Positions 1 to 9,306 of a stretch of 64,000 nucleotides of DNA are shown in pieces (within the stretch, counting starts at the first letter, position 1; each line of letters begins with the position of its first letter). The notes below the pieces were generated by a model that did no database searches, was not told the origin of the DNA, and was given only the letters and a program-made list of their open reading frames with translations. The position numbers and the translations under genes are program-made. The stretch is from assembly GCF_000827885.1 (NCBI RefSeq), contig NZ_JTKH01000024.1:930001-994000 (forward strand), written 5' to 3'. This DNA comes from Vibrio renipiscarius. Its GTDB lineage: Bacteria > Pseudomonadota > Gammaproteobacteria > Enterobacterales > Vibrionaceae.

Positions 1-71
1 TTTTTTCTATTGAATATATAAATGGCGGGCCTACTCTTGTAGGGTCAGGAAGCTATAGAGGCAAGAGTGTA

Positions 72-728
72 ATGGATAATAATCAAAAGAAAATCGTACT
101 AGTCTGTGAGTCTAATATTCAATTCGGTTTAATTAAAGAGGTTTTAGAAAGTGTTAAAAGTATCAAGCTTTCGCTTTGGTATTATAAAGAGTTAGGGCAG
201 GAGATTGCTGATAAAGAGTTGGATATAGCCTTGATTGATTATAACTATATTAATAGCGAAAACTTGGAGCAGCTATATTCTAATTTACCTTCGGGTTGTG
301 GCATTGTCTTTTTCAATGTGCGAGAAAAAATGCCAAAAAATCAGTTGATTAGATGGCCTAATTTGAAAGGTGTTTTATACAACACCGCTCCAGTATCCCA
401 TTTGGCGAAATGTTTAGATCATGTGGCATGCGGTGATATGTGGCTGCCAAGAAAACTGATGGTGGCGATGTTGAAGCAATCACACGAGTCCACTCAAACC
501 GAGCGTAATGTAGAGTTGTTGACGCGTAGAGAGCGTCAAATATTGAATTTGTTAGTCACCGGGCAATCCAATCAAAAAATTGCTGATAATTTGTATATTA
601 CGGAAAGCACCGTGAAAACGCATATCTATCGTTTGTATAAAAAAATGAATGTGCGATGTCGTAAAGAAGCCATGTCATGCGTCAATCTGCAATCCAATCG
701 GTTTTATTACGATGGCGCGCTCTCTTGA
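72..728 (+). CDS. VpsT/CsgD-like LuxR-family transcriptional regulator
   Basis: 218-aa response-regulator-like protein with a C-terminal LuxR helix-turn-helix (about residues 148-205, starting LLTRRERQILNLL and containing STVKTHIYRLYKKM). The N-terminal half lacks an obvious phosphorylatable receiver Asp pocket, as in VpsT/CsgD. A WLPR sequence at residues 124-127 sits where VpsT carries its W[FLM][TS]R cyclic-di-GMP motif; the third position is Pro instead of Thr/Ser. VpsT/CsgD proteins activate biofilm matrix genes, which fits the polysaccharide cluster further along the window, though the two are some 17 kb apart. A GAGGCAAGAG stretch upstream serves as a weak ribosome binding site. The family assignment is firm; c-di-GMP binding and targets are inference. 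Confidence 0.85.
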   Translation: MDNNQKKIVLVCESNIQFGLIKEVLESVKSIKLSLWYYKELGQEIADKELDIALIDYNYINSENLEQLYSNLPSGCGIVFFNVREKMPKNQLIRWPNLKGVLYNTAPVSHLAKCLDHVACGDMWLPRKLMVAMLKQSHESTQTERNVELLTRRERQILNLLVTGQSNQKIADNLYITESTVKTHIYRLYKKMNVRCRKEAMSCVNLQSNRFYYDGALS

Positions 729-856
729 TGCGATGATCTTGCCGCCGCTATTTTACTAACGAGTACAAGTTAGTGATGAATTTAGACTATGTTCATTGTG
801 TTTGAACGTGACTTTGTACGTTCTCTTTTTTGCCCACAATGAGAAGGAATAGCAAC

Positions 857-1603
857 ATGCAAGGAAATAGCTTCGACAATAAGATATGTATTGTGACAGG
901 AGCCGCACAGGGGATTGGCCAGGCGGTAACGCAACGGTTGAGTGATAATGGCGCGCTCAAAGTGTATGCGTTGGATCTTAACCATGAAGCATTAACTCAC
1001 GCGTGGCATGCTTACTCCAACGTGATACCCGTCGCCTTGAATATTTGTGATAGAGAGGCGATCCGGTTGTTGGTGGAAGACATTCAACGTGAACATAGCC
1101 ACATTGATGTATTGGTGAATAATGCGGGGATAACGCAAGATGCCCTATTGGAGAACATGTCTGAATCTCAATGGGATCAAGTCGTAGAAGTGAACTTGAA
1201 AGGGGTGTTTAACCTTACTCAAGCCGTCGCCTCTATCATGATGGCCAATGGCTATGGGTCGATTATCACCATGTCATCGGTGGTTGGTACGGACGGCAAT
1301 ATTGGCCAGAGTAATTATGCCGCAACCAAAGGCGGTGTGATTGCGATGACAAAAGGTTGGGCGAAGGAGTTTTCTCGTCATGGTGAGCAAGTGAGAGCCA
1401 ACTGCGTGGCGCCCGGTTTTGTCGAGACCCCAATGACCGCCAATTTACCAGAGAAAGTATTGAATATGATGCGCCAAAAAACACCGTTGCAACGAATGGC
1501 CTCCGTTGATGACATTGCCGATGGTGTCGAATTCTTGGCCAGTGATAAATCCCGCTTTATTACCGGGCAGGTGCTAAAAATTGATGGTGGTCTGGTGCTT
1601 TAA
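857..1603 (+). CDS. SDR-family oxidoreductase, FabG/PhaB-like 3-oxoacyl/acetoacetyl-CoA reductase
   Basis: A 248-aa classical short-chain dehydrogenase. The Rossmann motif appears as TGAAQGIGQ near the N-terminus, NNAG follows in the middle, and the catalytic Ser-Tyr-Lys set is visible as MSSVVG followed by YAATKGG. The C-terminal segment has the usual FLASD...ITGQVLKIDGG ending. These proteins reduce 3-oxoacyl or acetoacetyl thioesters with NAD(P)H in the cytoplasm. The start at 857 was chosen because AGAAGGAA lies 7 bases upstream; longer frames beginning at TTG 830 or ATG 839 would place that site inside the gene. No fatty-acid or polyhydroxybutyrate genes are adjacent, so the true substrate is open. 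Confidence 0.8.
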   Translation: MQGNSFDNKICIVTGAAQGIGQAVTQRLSDNGALKVYALDLNHEALTHAWHAYSNVIPVALNICDREAIRLLVEDIQREHSHIDVLVNNAGITQDALLENMSESQWDQVVEVNLKGVFNLTQAVASIMMANGYGSIITMSSVVGTDGNIGQSNYAATKGGVIAMTKGWAKEFSRHGEQVRANCVAPGFVETPMTANLPEKVLNMMRQKTPLQRMASVDDIADGVEFLASDKSRFITGQVLKIDGGLVL

Positions 1604-1934
1604 CGATGCATCGATGATGGCGAATCTGACGCGTACGTAAGCCAAGCTGTCGGCTGCGCGTCTTCGGGGGTGATGGCCATTCTACTTGACGTGCAGAGGT
1701 GTTGTTCAGACCTCTTTCCCTCCCAGCCATAGTGGTTTGATGCTTAGAATTTTTTGTTGGTAACGTGCCAGCATCTTCAAGATGTTTGAGTATAGAATGA
1801 CCACTGTGAGTAAAGTTTAAACGTAGAATAATGACGTAGATTGTAAAATATTTAGATTAATCATGTTTTAATTGCTAAGGAAGCAAGTTGGTGATATTTA
1901 TCGCATATATACAGGATTATATATGGAATAACGA
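1604..1934. other. Intergenic region, no gene seen
   Basis: About 330 bases between the SDR gene and the DUF294 gene. No convincing small reading frame or T-tailed hairpin was found. The last 100 bases are AT-rich and probably carry the promoter of the downstream two-gene unit. Confidence 0.5.
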
Positions 1935-3818
1935 ATGGAAGCTGAGCAATTAGAAGTCCTCAATTTCATTAGCCAACACCCGCCATTTGATGACTTACCC
2001 GAAGAGCATCTGAAAAATATCGCCCTTAATGTCGAGGTTGCCTACTACCGTGAAGGCTCCGACATCCTCAAAGTGGGTGATGATATACGAGACCTATACA
2101 TCATTCGCAGCGGTGTGGTTGAGATCTATCGTCGTAAAGGCGAGCTCTACAACCGATTCACAACCGGTGGATTGTTCGGTCAGATGGGTTTGCTGATGAA
2201 GAACCGTGTTCGCATGCCGGCCAAAGCAACAGCGGATACACTGGTTTATTGCATTCCCGAATCTATTTTTATTCAACTGTGTGACGAGTTTGAAAATTTC
2301 GCTGACTTTATGGAGTTAGAGGATAGCGCGCGTCTGCGTACCGCGGTTTCTAACCATGCGGAAGGCAATGATTTTACGACCGCGAAAGCACGTAAGATTT
2401 TAAGCCGTGATCCTATCACCCTAGAAGCGAGCGCCACAATACAGCAAGCCGCGAATTTGATGGCAGAAGAAAATGTCACCGCCTTGTTGATTGTTAAGTC
2501 GGCAGAAGAATGTGAAGAAGATGAAGACGAAGATCAGTTGATAGGGATCCTAACTGACCGTGATTTATGTCTTCGAGTCATTTCACAGGGCATTGATACC
2601 AACTTAACGGTGAGTGAAGTGATGACGACGGATGTCGTCTCGCTGGGTTATAACGCGTATGTGTTTGAAGCGATGCTCACCATGCTGCGCTATAACGTTC
2701 ACCATTTGCCTATTCTTAAAGATAAAAAGCCTATCGGCGTCATTGGCATGACGGATATCGTTCGTCACGAATCGCAAAACAGCTTGTTACTGGTGAGTTC
2801 TATATTCCAGCAAAACACCGTGGCAGATTTGCAGCTGGTTGCGGCGCAGGTGAAAGATTGTTTTGTGCGCATGGTTAATGAAGATGCCAATGCACACATG
2901 GTCGGTCGCGCAATGTCGGTAATTGGTAGCAGCTTCAAACAACGCTTAGCCGAAATGGCCGAAGCGGAGTTGGGCCCAGCCCCGATCCCTTATTGTTTAT
3001 TAGCGATGGGTTCAATGGCGCGTGATGAACAACTGATTGTGACTGACCAAGATAATGCCATTATTCTGGATAACAGTTATGACCCTGCGTTGCACGGCGA
3101 GTACTTTGCGCAGTTTTCAGCGTTTATCTGTGATGGTTTAGCAGCGTGCGGTTACACCTATTGCAGTGGCGATATTATGGCCACCAATCCTGAGTGGCGC
3201 AAAACCCGCTCTGAGTGGGAAGAGTGTTTTGCCAATTGGATTGATCACCCAACCCCAGAACGCCTGTTAAACAGTTCAATATTCTTCGATTTGCTTGGTG
3301 TTTGTGGCCGGGTTAAATGGGCAGAGCAACTGCAGAGTTTTATCGTGCGTCGCGCAAAACGCAACAACCGATTCTTAGCGTGCATGGCCTACAATGCCAT
3401 CAGCCGTACACCACCCTTAGGTTTCTTTAAAGATTTTGTTATGGAAAAAGATGGCCGTCATCGTAATTCCATCAACCTAAAACGTCGGGGTACCGCGCCT
3501 CTTGCCGATTTGATTCGTGTCCATGCATTGGCGATTGGGTCACGTTCGCAAAACTCATTTGATCGTCTTGATGATATTAATAACGCCGGAATTTTGCCAA
3601 AGGGCAGGGGGATGGATTTGAAGGACGCAATGGAACTGATCTATATGGTTCGTATTCGTCACCAAGCGTTGGATATCGAAAATCAGGAAGAACCTGATAA
3701 TAATATTGAACCAGAGCAGATGTCTGAGTTTGAAAGACGCAATCTGAAAGCGGCTTTCCAAATCTTAAGTAATGCTCAAAATTACATCAAGTTCCGTTAT
3801 CAGAGAAGCAGCAAATGA
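1935..3818 (+). CDS. cNMP-binding / CBS-pair / DUF294 nucleotidyltransferase-like signalling protein
   Basis: 627 aa with four recognisable parts in order: an N-terminal cyclic-nucleotide-binding fold (about residues 15-130), a CBS domain pair (about 150-290, with GILTDRDL and GVIGMTDI), a DUF294 nucleotidyltransferase-like domain (about 330-470) and a DUF294 C-terminal helical domain. The nucleotidyltransferase signature GSMARDEQ...TDQDNA is at about residues 357-373. The architecture is common in gammaproteobacteria beside acetate or solute transporters and is presumed to sense nucleotides. The gene overlaps the next by four bases (ATGA), so it is translationally coupled to the exonuclease. 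An acidic run (EECEEDEDEDQ) interrupts the first CBS repeat. Confidence 0.88.
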   Translation: MEAEQLEVLNFISQHPPFDDLPEEHLKNIALNVEVAYYREGSDILKVGDDIRDLYIIRSGVVEIYRRKGELYNRFTTGGLFGQMGLLMKNRVRMPAKATADTLVYCIPESIFIQLCDEFENFADFMELEDSARLRTAVSNHAEGNDFTTAKARKILSRDPITLEASATIQQAANLMAEENVTALLIVKSAEECEEDEDEDQLIGILTDRDLCLRVISQGIDTNLTVSEVMTTDVVSLGYNAYVFEAMLTMLRYNVHHLPILKDKKPIGVIGMTDIVRHESQNSLLLVSSIFQQNTVADLQLVAAQVKDCFVRMVNEDANAHMVGRAMSVIGSSFKQRLAEMAEAELGPAPIPYCLLAMGSMARDEQLIVTDQDNAIILDNSYDPALHGEYFAQFSAFICDGLAACGYTYCSGDIMATNPEWRKTRSEWEECFANWIDHPTPERLLNSSIFFDLLGVCGRVKWAEQLQSFIVRRAKRNNRFLACMAYNAISRTPPLGFFKDFVMEKDGRHRNSINLKRRGTAPLADLIRVHALAIGSRSQNSFDRLDDINNAGILPKGRGMDLKDAMELIYMVRIRHQALDIENQEEPDNNIEPEQMSEFERRNLKAAFQILSNAQNYIKFRYQRSSK

Positions 3819-4561
3819 TCGCTCTGCCGAATGAAAAAAGAACACCGTCTTTGCTTGATACTTCGCAAACACCGGACTGGCCTGTGTATTTTGAACAGCT
3901 CCAGCAGCAAGCGAACGATCAGCGTTTAATAGACTATTATTCAGTGCCGATTCCTAGCGGTGATACGCCCCTTAAAGAGGTGCAGTTTGTCGCGCTTGAT
4001 TTTGAAACGACCGGCCTTAATGCTCAAGAAGATGCGATTTTAACTATCGGTTTAGTGCCGTTCACATTGTCACGAATAGCGTGCAAAGAGTCGGCCCATT
4101 GGGTGGTGAATCCTAATCGAGATCTCAATGAAGAGTCTGTTGTCATTCATGGCATTACGGACTCTGAAGTCAAAGCGGCGCCACAGCTTGAAGAGATACT
4201 CAATGACGTTCTCCAGGCGCTTTCGGGTAAAATAGTGGTTGTTCACTATAAAAATATTGAGCGTCAGTTTTTCTATCAAGCGTTGGTGTCGAGCATTGGT
4301 GAAGGCATCGACTTTCCGGTGGTGGATACACTTGATATTGAATACGCGATTCAGCGTCAGCAATGCCAAGGGTTTTTTAATTGGCTCAAGCGCAAGAAGC
4401 CAGGCTCTGTAAGGCTTGGTCAATCTCGTGAGCGTTATGGTTTGCCTGCTTATCACCCTCACCATGCGTTAACGGATGCATTAGCCACAGCGGAACTTTT
4501 CCAGGCACAGTTTCAATACTATTTTGAACCAGAAATGCTTCTTTCTGAAGTATGGTTATAG
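3815..4561 (+). CDS. DnaQ-like 3'-5' exonuclease (DEDDh family)
   Basis: 248 aa. The first exonuclease motif is clear as ALDFETTGLN (catalytic Asp and Glu). The third motif, HHALTDALATAELF, has the His-Ala-Leu-x-Asp form of DEDDh exonucleases such as DNA polymerase III epsilon. A VVVHYKNIERQF segment is the probable second motif, where a typical H-N-x-x-F-D is degenerate. The start ATG overlaps the stop of the DUF294 gene. Exonucleases of this kind follow DUF294 genes in many Vibrio and Shewanella genomes, where their role is unknown; nucleic-acid or nucleotide hydrolysis is expected. Confidence 0.85.
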   Translation: MIALPNEKRTPSLLDTSQTPDWPVYFEQLQQQANDQRLIDYYSVPIPSGDTPLKEVQFVALDFETTGLNAQEDAILTIGLVPFTLSRIACKESAHWVVNPNRDLNEESVVIHGITDSEVKAAPQLEEILNDVLQALSGKIVVVHYKNIERQFFYQALVSSIGEGIDFPVVDTLDIEYAIQRQQCQGFFNWLKRKKPGSVRLGQSRERYGLPAYHPHHALTDALATAELFQAQFQYYFEPEMLLSEVWL

Positions 4562-4754
4562 GGATAAATGTTCATTATTGGTAAAAAATAAGTGCAATTT
4601 AGGTAGCTTTAAGATTATGATCCTTCATCCTTTCGACTCGGTAAGGGAATGCTCAATGGTCAATGTTGAGCACTTGGATTTAAGTGTATTTCTCATTTTC
4701 ACCGATTATGAAAGCACAATTTTATAAATGGTCACGTTTTTAAGGAGATAATTC

Positions 4755-6419
4755 GTGAGCACAGAAAACAATGGCGGGATTCAACGTCCTGATGGCAAAG
4801 TAAACGCAATCGATACTGATTACCAAATCGGTCAAGATAACGTTGCTTTAAAAGTAGGTCCATTTGGCCTTGATATACATAACCGTGTTTTTGCAATTTC
4901 AGGCATGTCCATCATCCTGTTTGTTATATTAACACTTACTTTCAGACAACAAGTGGAACCATTTTTCGCAGGATTGCGTGGATGGCTTGTTTCCAATTTA
5001 GACTGGTTCTTCTTAGCATCAGGCAACTTCTTTGTTGTTATCTGTTTAATTCTTATTTTTACACCACTTGGTCGAGTAAGAATTGGCGGTACGGAAGCGA
5101 CTCCGGATTATAGCTATACGGGTTGGTTAGCGATGCTATTTGCTGCCGGTATGGGTATTGGTCTGGTTTTCTTTGGTGTGTCAGAGCCAATGTCTCACTT
5201 CAGCGCGGCGCTTAATGGCGTTTCTGTTGAAAACGGCGTTCGTACTGACTGGGCGCCTTTAGGCGCTGCAATCGGTGATACTGAGGCGGCTTCTGCGCTT
5301 GGTATGGCTGCGACGATCTACCACTGGGCATTACACCCATGGTCAATCTATGCGTTGCTTGCTCTAGGCCTTGCGATTTTCTCGTTCAACAAAGGTCTGC
5401 CACTGACGATGCGTTCAATCTTTTACCCGCTATTTGGCGAGCGTATTTGGGGTTGGACTGGTCACATCATTGACATTTTAGCGGTCGTCGCGACGGTATT
5501 TGGTCTTGCGACTTCATTGGGTTACGGCGCTTCTCAAGCGGCAACAGGTCTGAACTACTTGTTCGGCATTCCAATGACGGATATGACTCAAATTGTATTG
5601 ATTGTCATCATTACAGCATTGGCACTAGTATCGGTGGTTGCAGGTCTAGACAGCGGTGTTAAACGCTTGTCAGAAATCAACATGGGCGTAGCGGCAGTTC
5701 TACTGTTGTTTGTGATTGTTGTGGGTCCTACTCTGGCTATTTTCACCGGTTTCTTTGATAACCTGGGTGCATATTTCTCGAACATTGTTGATCTCTCTAT
5801 GCCGTTTGGCCGTGAAGATGTGAACTACTCGCAAGGTTGGACTGCGTTCTACTGGGCTTGGTGGATCTCTTGGTCACCATTCGTAGGTATGTTTATCGCA
5901 CGTGTTTCTCGTGGCCGTTCAGTGCGTGAGTTTATCATTTGCGTTATTTTGATCCCTTCAACGGTTTGTGTATTGTGGATGACTGCTTTTGGTGGCACCG
6001 CGATCAGTCAATACGTAAACGATGGTTATCAAGCGGTATTCAATGCTGATTTACCATTGAAGTTATTCGCAATGCTTGATGTGATGCCATTTTCTGAAAT
6101 CACGTCTATTGTTGGTATCATCTTGATTGTGGTGTTCTTCATCACTTCTGCGGACTCTGGTTCACTTGTGATTGATACGATTGCTGCAGGCGGTAAAGTG
6201 GATGCGCCAACCCCACAACGTGTATTCTGGTGTACGTTTGAAGGCTTGGTGGCGATTGCCCTATTGTTAGGTGGTGGCCTTGCGGCGGCTCAGGCGATGG
6301 CGGTGACGACGGGCTTACCGTTTACACTGGTCTTGCTGGTGGCTTCTGTATCTTTGGTGAAAGGTTTGATGGACGAGCCTCGCCCGAAGAGTAAGAAAGA
6401 GAAAAAAGCAGCCGCGTAA
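4755..6419 (+). CDS. BCCT-family transporter (betaine/choline/carnitine type)
   Basis: 554-aa inner-membrane protein with about 12 hydrophobic segments. The BCCT hallmark Trp-rich segment (TAFYWAWWISWSPFVGMFIAR, split around residues 358-378) is intact, and a GMGIGLVFFGVSEP segment matches the glycine-rich TM3 substrate/Na+ region. These carriers import quaternary-ammonium osmolytes using Na+ or H+. The start codon is GTG with AAGGAGA 7 bases upstream. It is a single-gene unit closed by the hairpin at 6429-6464. The exact substrate cannot be read from the sequence; marine vibrios carry several BCCT paralogues for glycine betaine, DMSP or choline. Confidence 0.92.
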   Translation: MSTENNGGIQRPDGKVNAIDTDYQIGQDNVALKVGPFGLDIHNRVFAISGMSIILFVILTLTFRQQVEPFFAGLRGWLVSNLDWFFLASGNFFVVICLILIFTPLGRVRIGGTEATPDYSYTGWLAMLFAAGMGIGLVFFGVSEPMSHFSAALNGVSVENGVRTDWAPLGAAIGDTEAASALGMAATIYHWALHPWSIYALLALGLAIFSFNKGLPLTMRSIFYPLFGERIWGWTGHIIDILAVVATVFGLATSLGYGASQAATGLNYLFGIPMTDMTQIVLIVIITALALVSVVAGLDSGVKRLSEINMGVAAVLLLFVIVVGPTLAIFTGFFDNLGAYFSNIVDLSMPFGREDVNYSQGWTAFYWAWWISWSPFVGMFIARVSRGRSVREFIICVILIPSTVCVLWMTAFGGTAISQYVNDGYQAVFNADLPLKLFAMLDVMPFSEITSIVGIILIVVFFITSADSGSLVIDTIAAGGKVDAPTPQRVFWCTFEGLVAIALLLGGGLAAAQAMAVTTGLPFTLVLLVASVSLVKGLMDEPRPKSKKEKKAAA

Positions 6420-6428
6420 TCGACGCAT

Positions 6429-6464
6429 AAAAAAAACAGCATGCCATGGCATGCTGTTTTTTTT
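6429..6464 (+). terminator. Rho-independent terminator after the BCCT gene
   Basis: A perfect palindrome centred on CCATGG with 18-base arms, including A-run and T-run ends. It lies 10 bases after the BCCT stop codon. Because it is symmetrical it could act on both strands. Confidence 0.9.
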
Positions 6465-6858
6465 TGTCCGAACCTTAAGCAGCAAAAGTAGGTTCGGTAT
6501 TCCAGATAGCAAACGAAGGTGCTTTTTAGTTATGTTATAAAAAATACTATCGAAAGTTAGCTGTGTAAAATATCAACACGTATTTGGTTTCATTTTGCGT
6601 CGAAAAAGCCAAGCGTTTCACGTATCAATGTAACTGATGATTTAATCATTACAATTGATCACACCAATAACGACGGTGTTTTGACGATGACATTTAATTG
6701 ACGCTCGTAATATTAATGAAACACACGATAAGTAATAGTAGAATTTCGTCACACAAATCAATATGCGCGCGAGTGAATACTGGCGGACTGCGTTTTTACT
6801 TCTTTCTTTCTTCTATTTTCCGCTTATTTCATTTTCTCTTTGCACGCAGGTTAGTGCA
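6465..6858. other. AT-rich intergenic region between terminator and DUF3131 gene
   Basis: About 390 bases with no supported gene. It lies downstream of two convergent genes, so no promoter is required here; its length is unexplained. No further hairpin with a T-tract was found near the 3' end of the minus-strand DUF3131 gene. Confidence 0.4.
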
Positions 6859-8310
6859 TTAGTTTACGTTTGTATTATGAGTGACTTTCTTATTCGTTTG
6901 TCTGAAGGGTTCGTTTAACTTCGCTTTCGTTGCGGGTTTAGCGATGGATGGTGCAATCAGTGGGATTTTTCTGTTTTGCTTGTACCACAGCGCGACTAAG
7001 ATTAATGAATTGGTATTGATGTTAAAGGCGGTATTGATGCCACCATTCTCGTATTGGCCAGTAGGAATGCTGCGCGCTTGAAGGCTGTTATCGAGTACAG
7101 TGTCGTAGAGTTGTTGGCTGAATTCATCATCGAAAAGCACACTGAAACCAAAAGCAACTTTATGGCTGAGAATTTGTGGATTCTCGATCACCTTGCCACC
7201 AGGACTGACACTGGTCCAGGCTTTGCCGTAATAAAATAGGTTGTTGTAGGCAAACCAAGGGTTTTTGTTCATGGCATCTTCGGCATAACTGAACAACTGA
7301 CTTTGTTGCTTCGATCGATTTTTATGCAGCGCATAGACGCTGTCTATTTGATTCCATGCATTCTCTGCACCAAATTCGATACTGGCGAGCACATAAGGAT
7401 CGCTGGTCATAAACGGAACATTTCGTTGGTCAATTTGTAACGATGTCCCTGAAATGTCGATATCAACTAAATAGTTTTGTACATCGGGTAGAGGAACCGG
7501 ATAACCGAAAAGTTCAAAACCGGTGGCGGCGTATTGCAAATAGCCATTTCTTCCTTCTTGTCGATAGTATTCTTTGCCTTTATAAAAATTGGCCCCATAC
7601 AGTGTGCCTTCGTGGATCGCTTTGCCTAATTCCCAATAGCTCAGTAAATCGAGAATCTCATCTTCAAGCTCTGGATGTTGTTGGCAGAGTATTTTTAACC
7701 AAATAAGCAGTCGGCCTATATCGAGAGCAGACCAACCACTGCCTTTGGTTGCACTGGTACTTAGTCGCCCTGATGGCAAGCCAGTTTTTGTGCTGTACTC
7801 ACGGTTTGGCAGCCAATCTTTATAGAGTGGCATTGCGCGCAGGGTGGCGAGGGTTTGGTCTAACTCTCGATGAGCTTGCTCTTTGGTTTTTAAACCGAGC
7901 GCCTCTAACGCTAAGGTGGCCGCGATACCACTGGCAACATCCCACATGGTGGAATGCGCGTAACCTTGGACGGAGTCCCAAAGCCCCGTCGCTTCTCGTC
8001 GATTTCTGTCGAAATAGTATTGCGCTTTTTTTGCTAGAAGCAGCTCATTACGAGAGAGTGGATAGAGAGGAGTGGTCTGTTTATGCTCATGCTGAAGTTC
8101 GGTTCGTTCTTCGTTTGATTCTTCTATAATGGCTGGTGCAATGGTTCTGCGATGGAAGGTGGCGGGCGGAGCTTTATCGCTAGACGCTTTCGTAATGCTA
8201 CGCTGTCCATAAAAGCTAATCTCTTCGTCCACACTCTCGTCGCTCGCCGAGGCAAACAGTGACAGTGACGTGCTGATTCCAAGAGCCAGCAAGCATAAAT
8301 TTGCTTTCAT
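6859..8310 (-). CDS. DUF3131-family periplasmic protein
   Basis: 483 aa with an N-terminal signal peptide (MKANLCLLALGISTSLSLFA, cleavage probably after ASA). The body matches the three DUF3131 proteins encoded at 24110-28247 in several conserved blocks: TGLWDSV...STMWDVASG, LPNREYSTKTG, GWSALDIGR, QEGRNGYLQYAATG and PWFAYNNLFYYGKAW. This pattern of short conserved helices resembles (alpha/alpha)-barrel carbohydrate-active proteins, but no enzymatic activity can be assigned. It stands alone on the minus strand, apart from the main polysaccharide operon but next to the secretion genes. The C-terminal tail (RQTNKKVTHNTN) is polar and probably disordered. Confidence 0.85.
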   Translation of the reverse strand: MKANLCLLALGISTSLSLFASASDESVDEEISFYGQRSITKASSDKAPPATFHRRTIAPAIIEESNEERTELQHEHKQTTPLYPLSRNELLLAKKAQYYFDRNRREATGLWDSVQGYAHSTMWDVASGIAATLALEALGLKTKEQAHRELDQTLATLRAMPLYKDWLPNREYSTKTGLPSGRLSTSATKGSGWSALDIGRLLIWLKILCQQHPELEDEILDLLSYWELGKAIHEGTLYGANFYKGKEYYRQEGRNGYLQYAATGFELFGYPVPLPDVQNYLVDIDISGTSLQIDQRNVPFMTSDPYVLASIEFGAENAWNQIDSVYALHKNRSKQQSQLFSYAEDAMNKNPWFAYNNLFYYGKAWTSVSPGGKVIENPQILSHKVAFGFSVLFDDEFSQQLYDTVLDNSLQARSIPTGQYENGGINTAFNINTNSLILVALWYKQNRKIPLIAPSIAKPATKAKLNEPFRQTNKKVTHNTNVN

Positions 8311-8532
8311 TAAGTTGGTAATTCCATTTAATACAGCTTCCTAACATAATGATAATACAAGATTTGTGATATGCCAGTTATGACAAGGATGAGGCGGTTA
8401 GGCCGACAATATTTGTGAATGCTCACACGATCTCATCATTTATCTATGTAACAGAATGGCGCTCTGAGTGTGCATTGGTTCTTTTTCTGCATGATTACCT
8501 CGTTTTGTTATATTTAATAGAGGGAGATGGAT

Positions 8533-8592
8533 ATGTCTTTGCTTAATGAGCAGAACATAGATAAAGGGGACCTCGATGGTTATGAAAGTTAG
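8533..8592 (+). CDS. Possible 19-aa leader or small protein upstream of the DUF218-like gene
   Basis: A short frame begins at ATG 8533, preceded by GGGAGATGGAT, and reads MSLLNEQNIDKGDLDGYES before a TAG stop. It ends 11 bases before the start at 8604 and is in a different frame, so it is not an N-terminal extension of that gene. Translation could be coupled to the downstream gene. Only the ribosome binding site and position support it; it may be chance. Confidence 0.3.
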   Translation: MSLLNEQNIDKGDLDGYES

Positions 8593-8603
8593 GAAAGGCG
8601 GTT

Positions 8604-9227
8604 ATGCGACATTTTTGTGATTTTGTTCAGGACATCGGCTTTATGGAAGGTCAATTGAGCGTCTGTTCCATTTATGCTGAGCCGACGTTTAATTATCATT
8701 CACATCGTTATTTATTAGGCGATGAGGCCAAAAAGCGGGTTTACGATTATCTGACGAGCGCGCCTTTATTTATGCAAAATTTTGGATCACTTGAGCAAGC
8801 TTCTTTCATTTTGGGTTTCTCTTTTGGTGATAGTGATTGTGTGAATCAAGAGCTCGCCAACCTTGCGTGTATCGCTCATCAAGACGCACCCGCACTTCCC
8901 CTCTACCTCCAACAAGAGATTGCGGTACTGGCTCCAAATTTACCGTCGATTCCCCTCGAAGAGCAGCAATACCAAACGACACGAGATGTGGCAGAAAAAG
9001 CCACGCGACATCAGAAAGGCAGAGAGGTGGCTGTGCTCGCGCAAGCTTGGCATGCGAAACGGTGCATTGAGACGTGTCAATCGATTGGCTTAGATGTCGT
9101 GGCATTAAGAGTCGTGAATGGCTTTCCGGCGAATGATCCTCAACCTTGGGTACGAAACCCAATTAATTGGGTAATCAAAGAGAGCCTCCGTGATGTTGGT
9201 ACGGGTTATGAAATTAGTCAGCAGTAA
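8604..9227 (+). CDS. DUF218 (YdcF/SanA/ElyC)-like cytoplasmic protein, divergent
   Basis: 207 aa without a signal peptide or membrane segment. The C-terminal half has the order of elements typical of DUF218: a TTRDVAEKA stretch, a hydrophobic strand ending in AQAWHAKRC (where the family has a conserved His followed by Arg), then IGLDVVALRV. The N-terminal ILGFSFGDSDCVNQEL could be the first strand and loop. The match is by pattern only and a search might place it elsewhere. AGGAAAGG at 8591-8598 precedes the start. It lies 79 bases upstream of the secretion ABC gene on the same strand and may be cotranscribed. Its role is unknown. Confidence 0.55.
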   Translation: MRHFCDFVQDIGFMEGQLSVCSIYAEPTFNYHSHRYLLGDEAKKRVYDYLTSAPLFMQNFGSLEQASFILGFSFGDSDCVNQELANLACIAHQDAPALPLYLQQEIAVLAPNLPSIPLEEQQYQTTRDVAEKATRHQKGREVAVLAQAWHAKRCIETCQSIGLDVVALRVVNGFPANDPQPWVRNPINWVIKESLRDVGTGYEISQQ

Positions 9228-9306
9228 TCAATTAGTTTGACCGCGCAAAACGAAAACACCGTCTATACTCAACTTTATAATTATATGCAACAAAGTTGGT
9301 TAGGCT

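Noticed and set aside
4524..4727. 67-aa open frame between the exonuclease and BCCT genes
   Set aside because: It starts inside the exonuclease gene in another frame, has no ribosome binding site, and its tail covers the BCCT promoter region.
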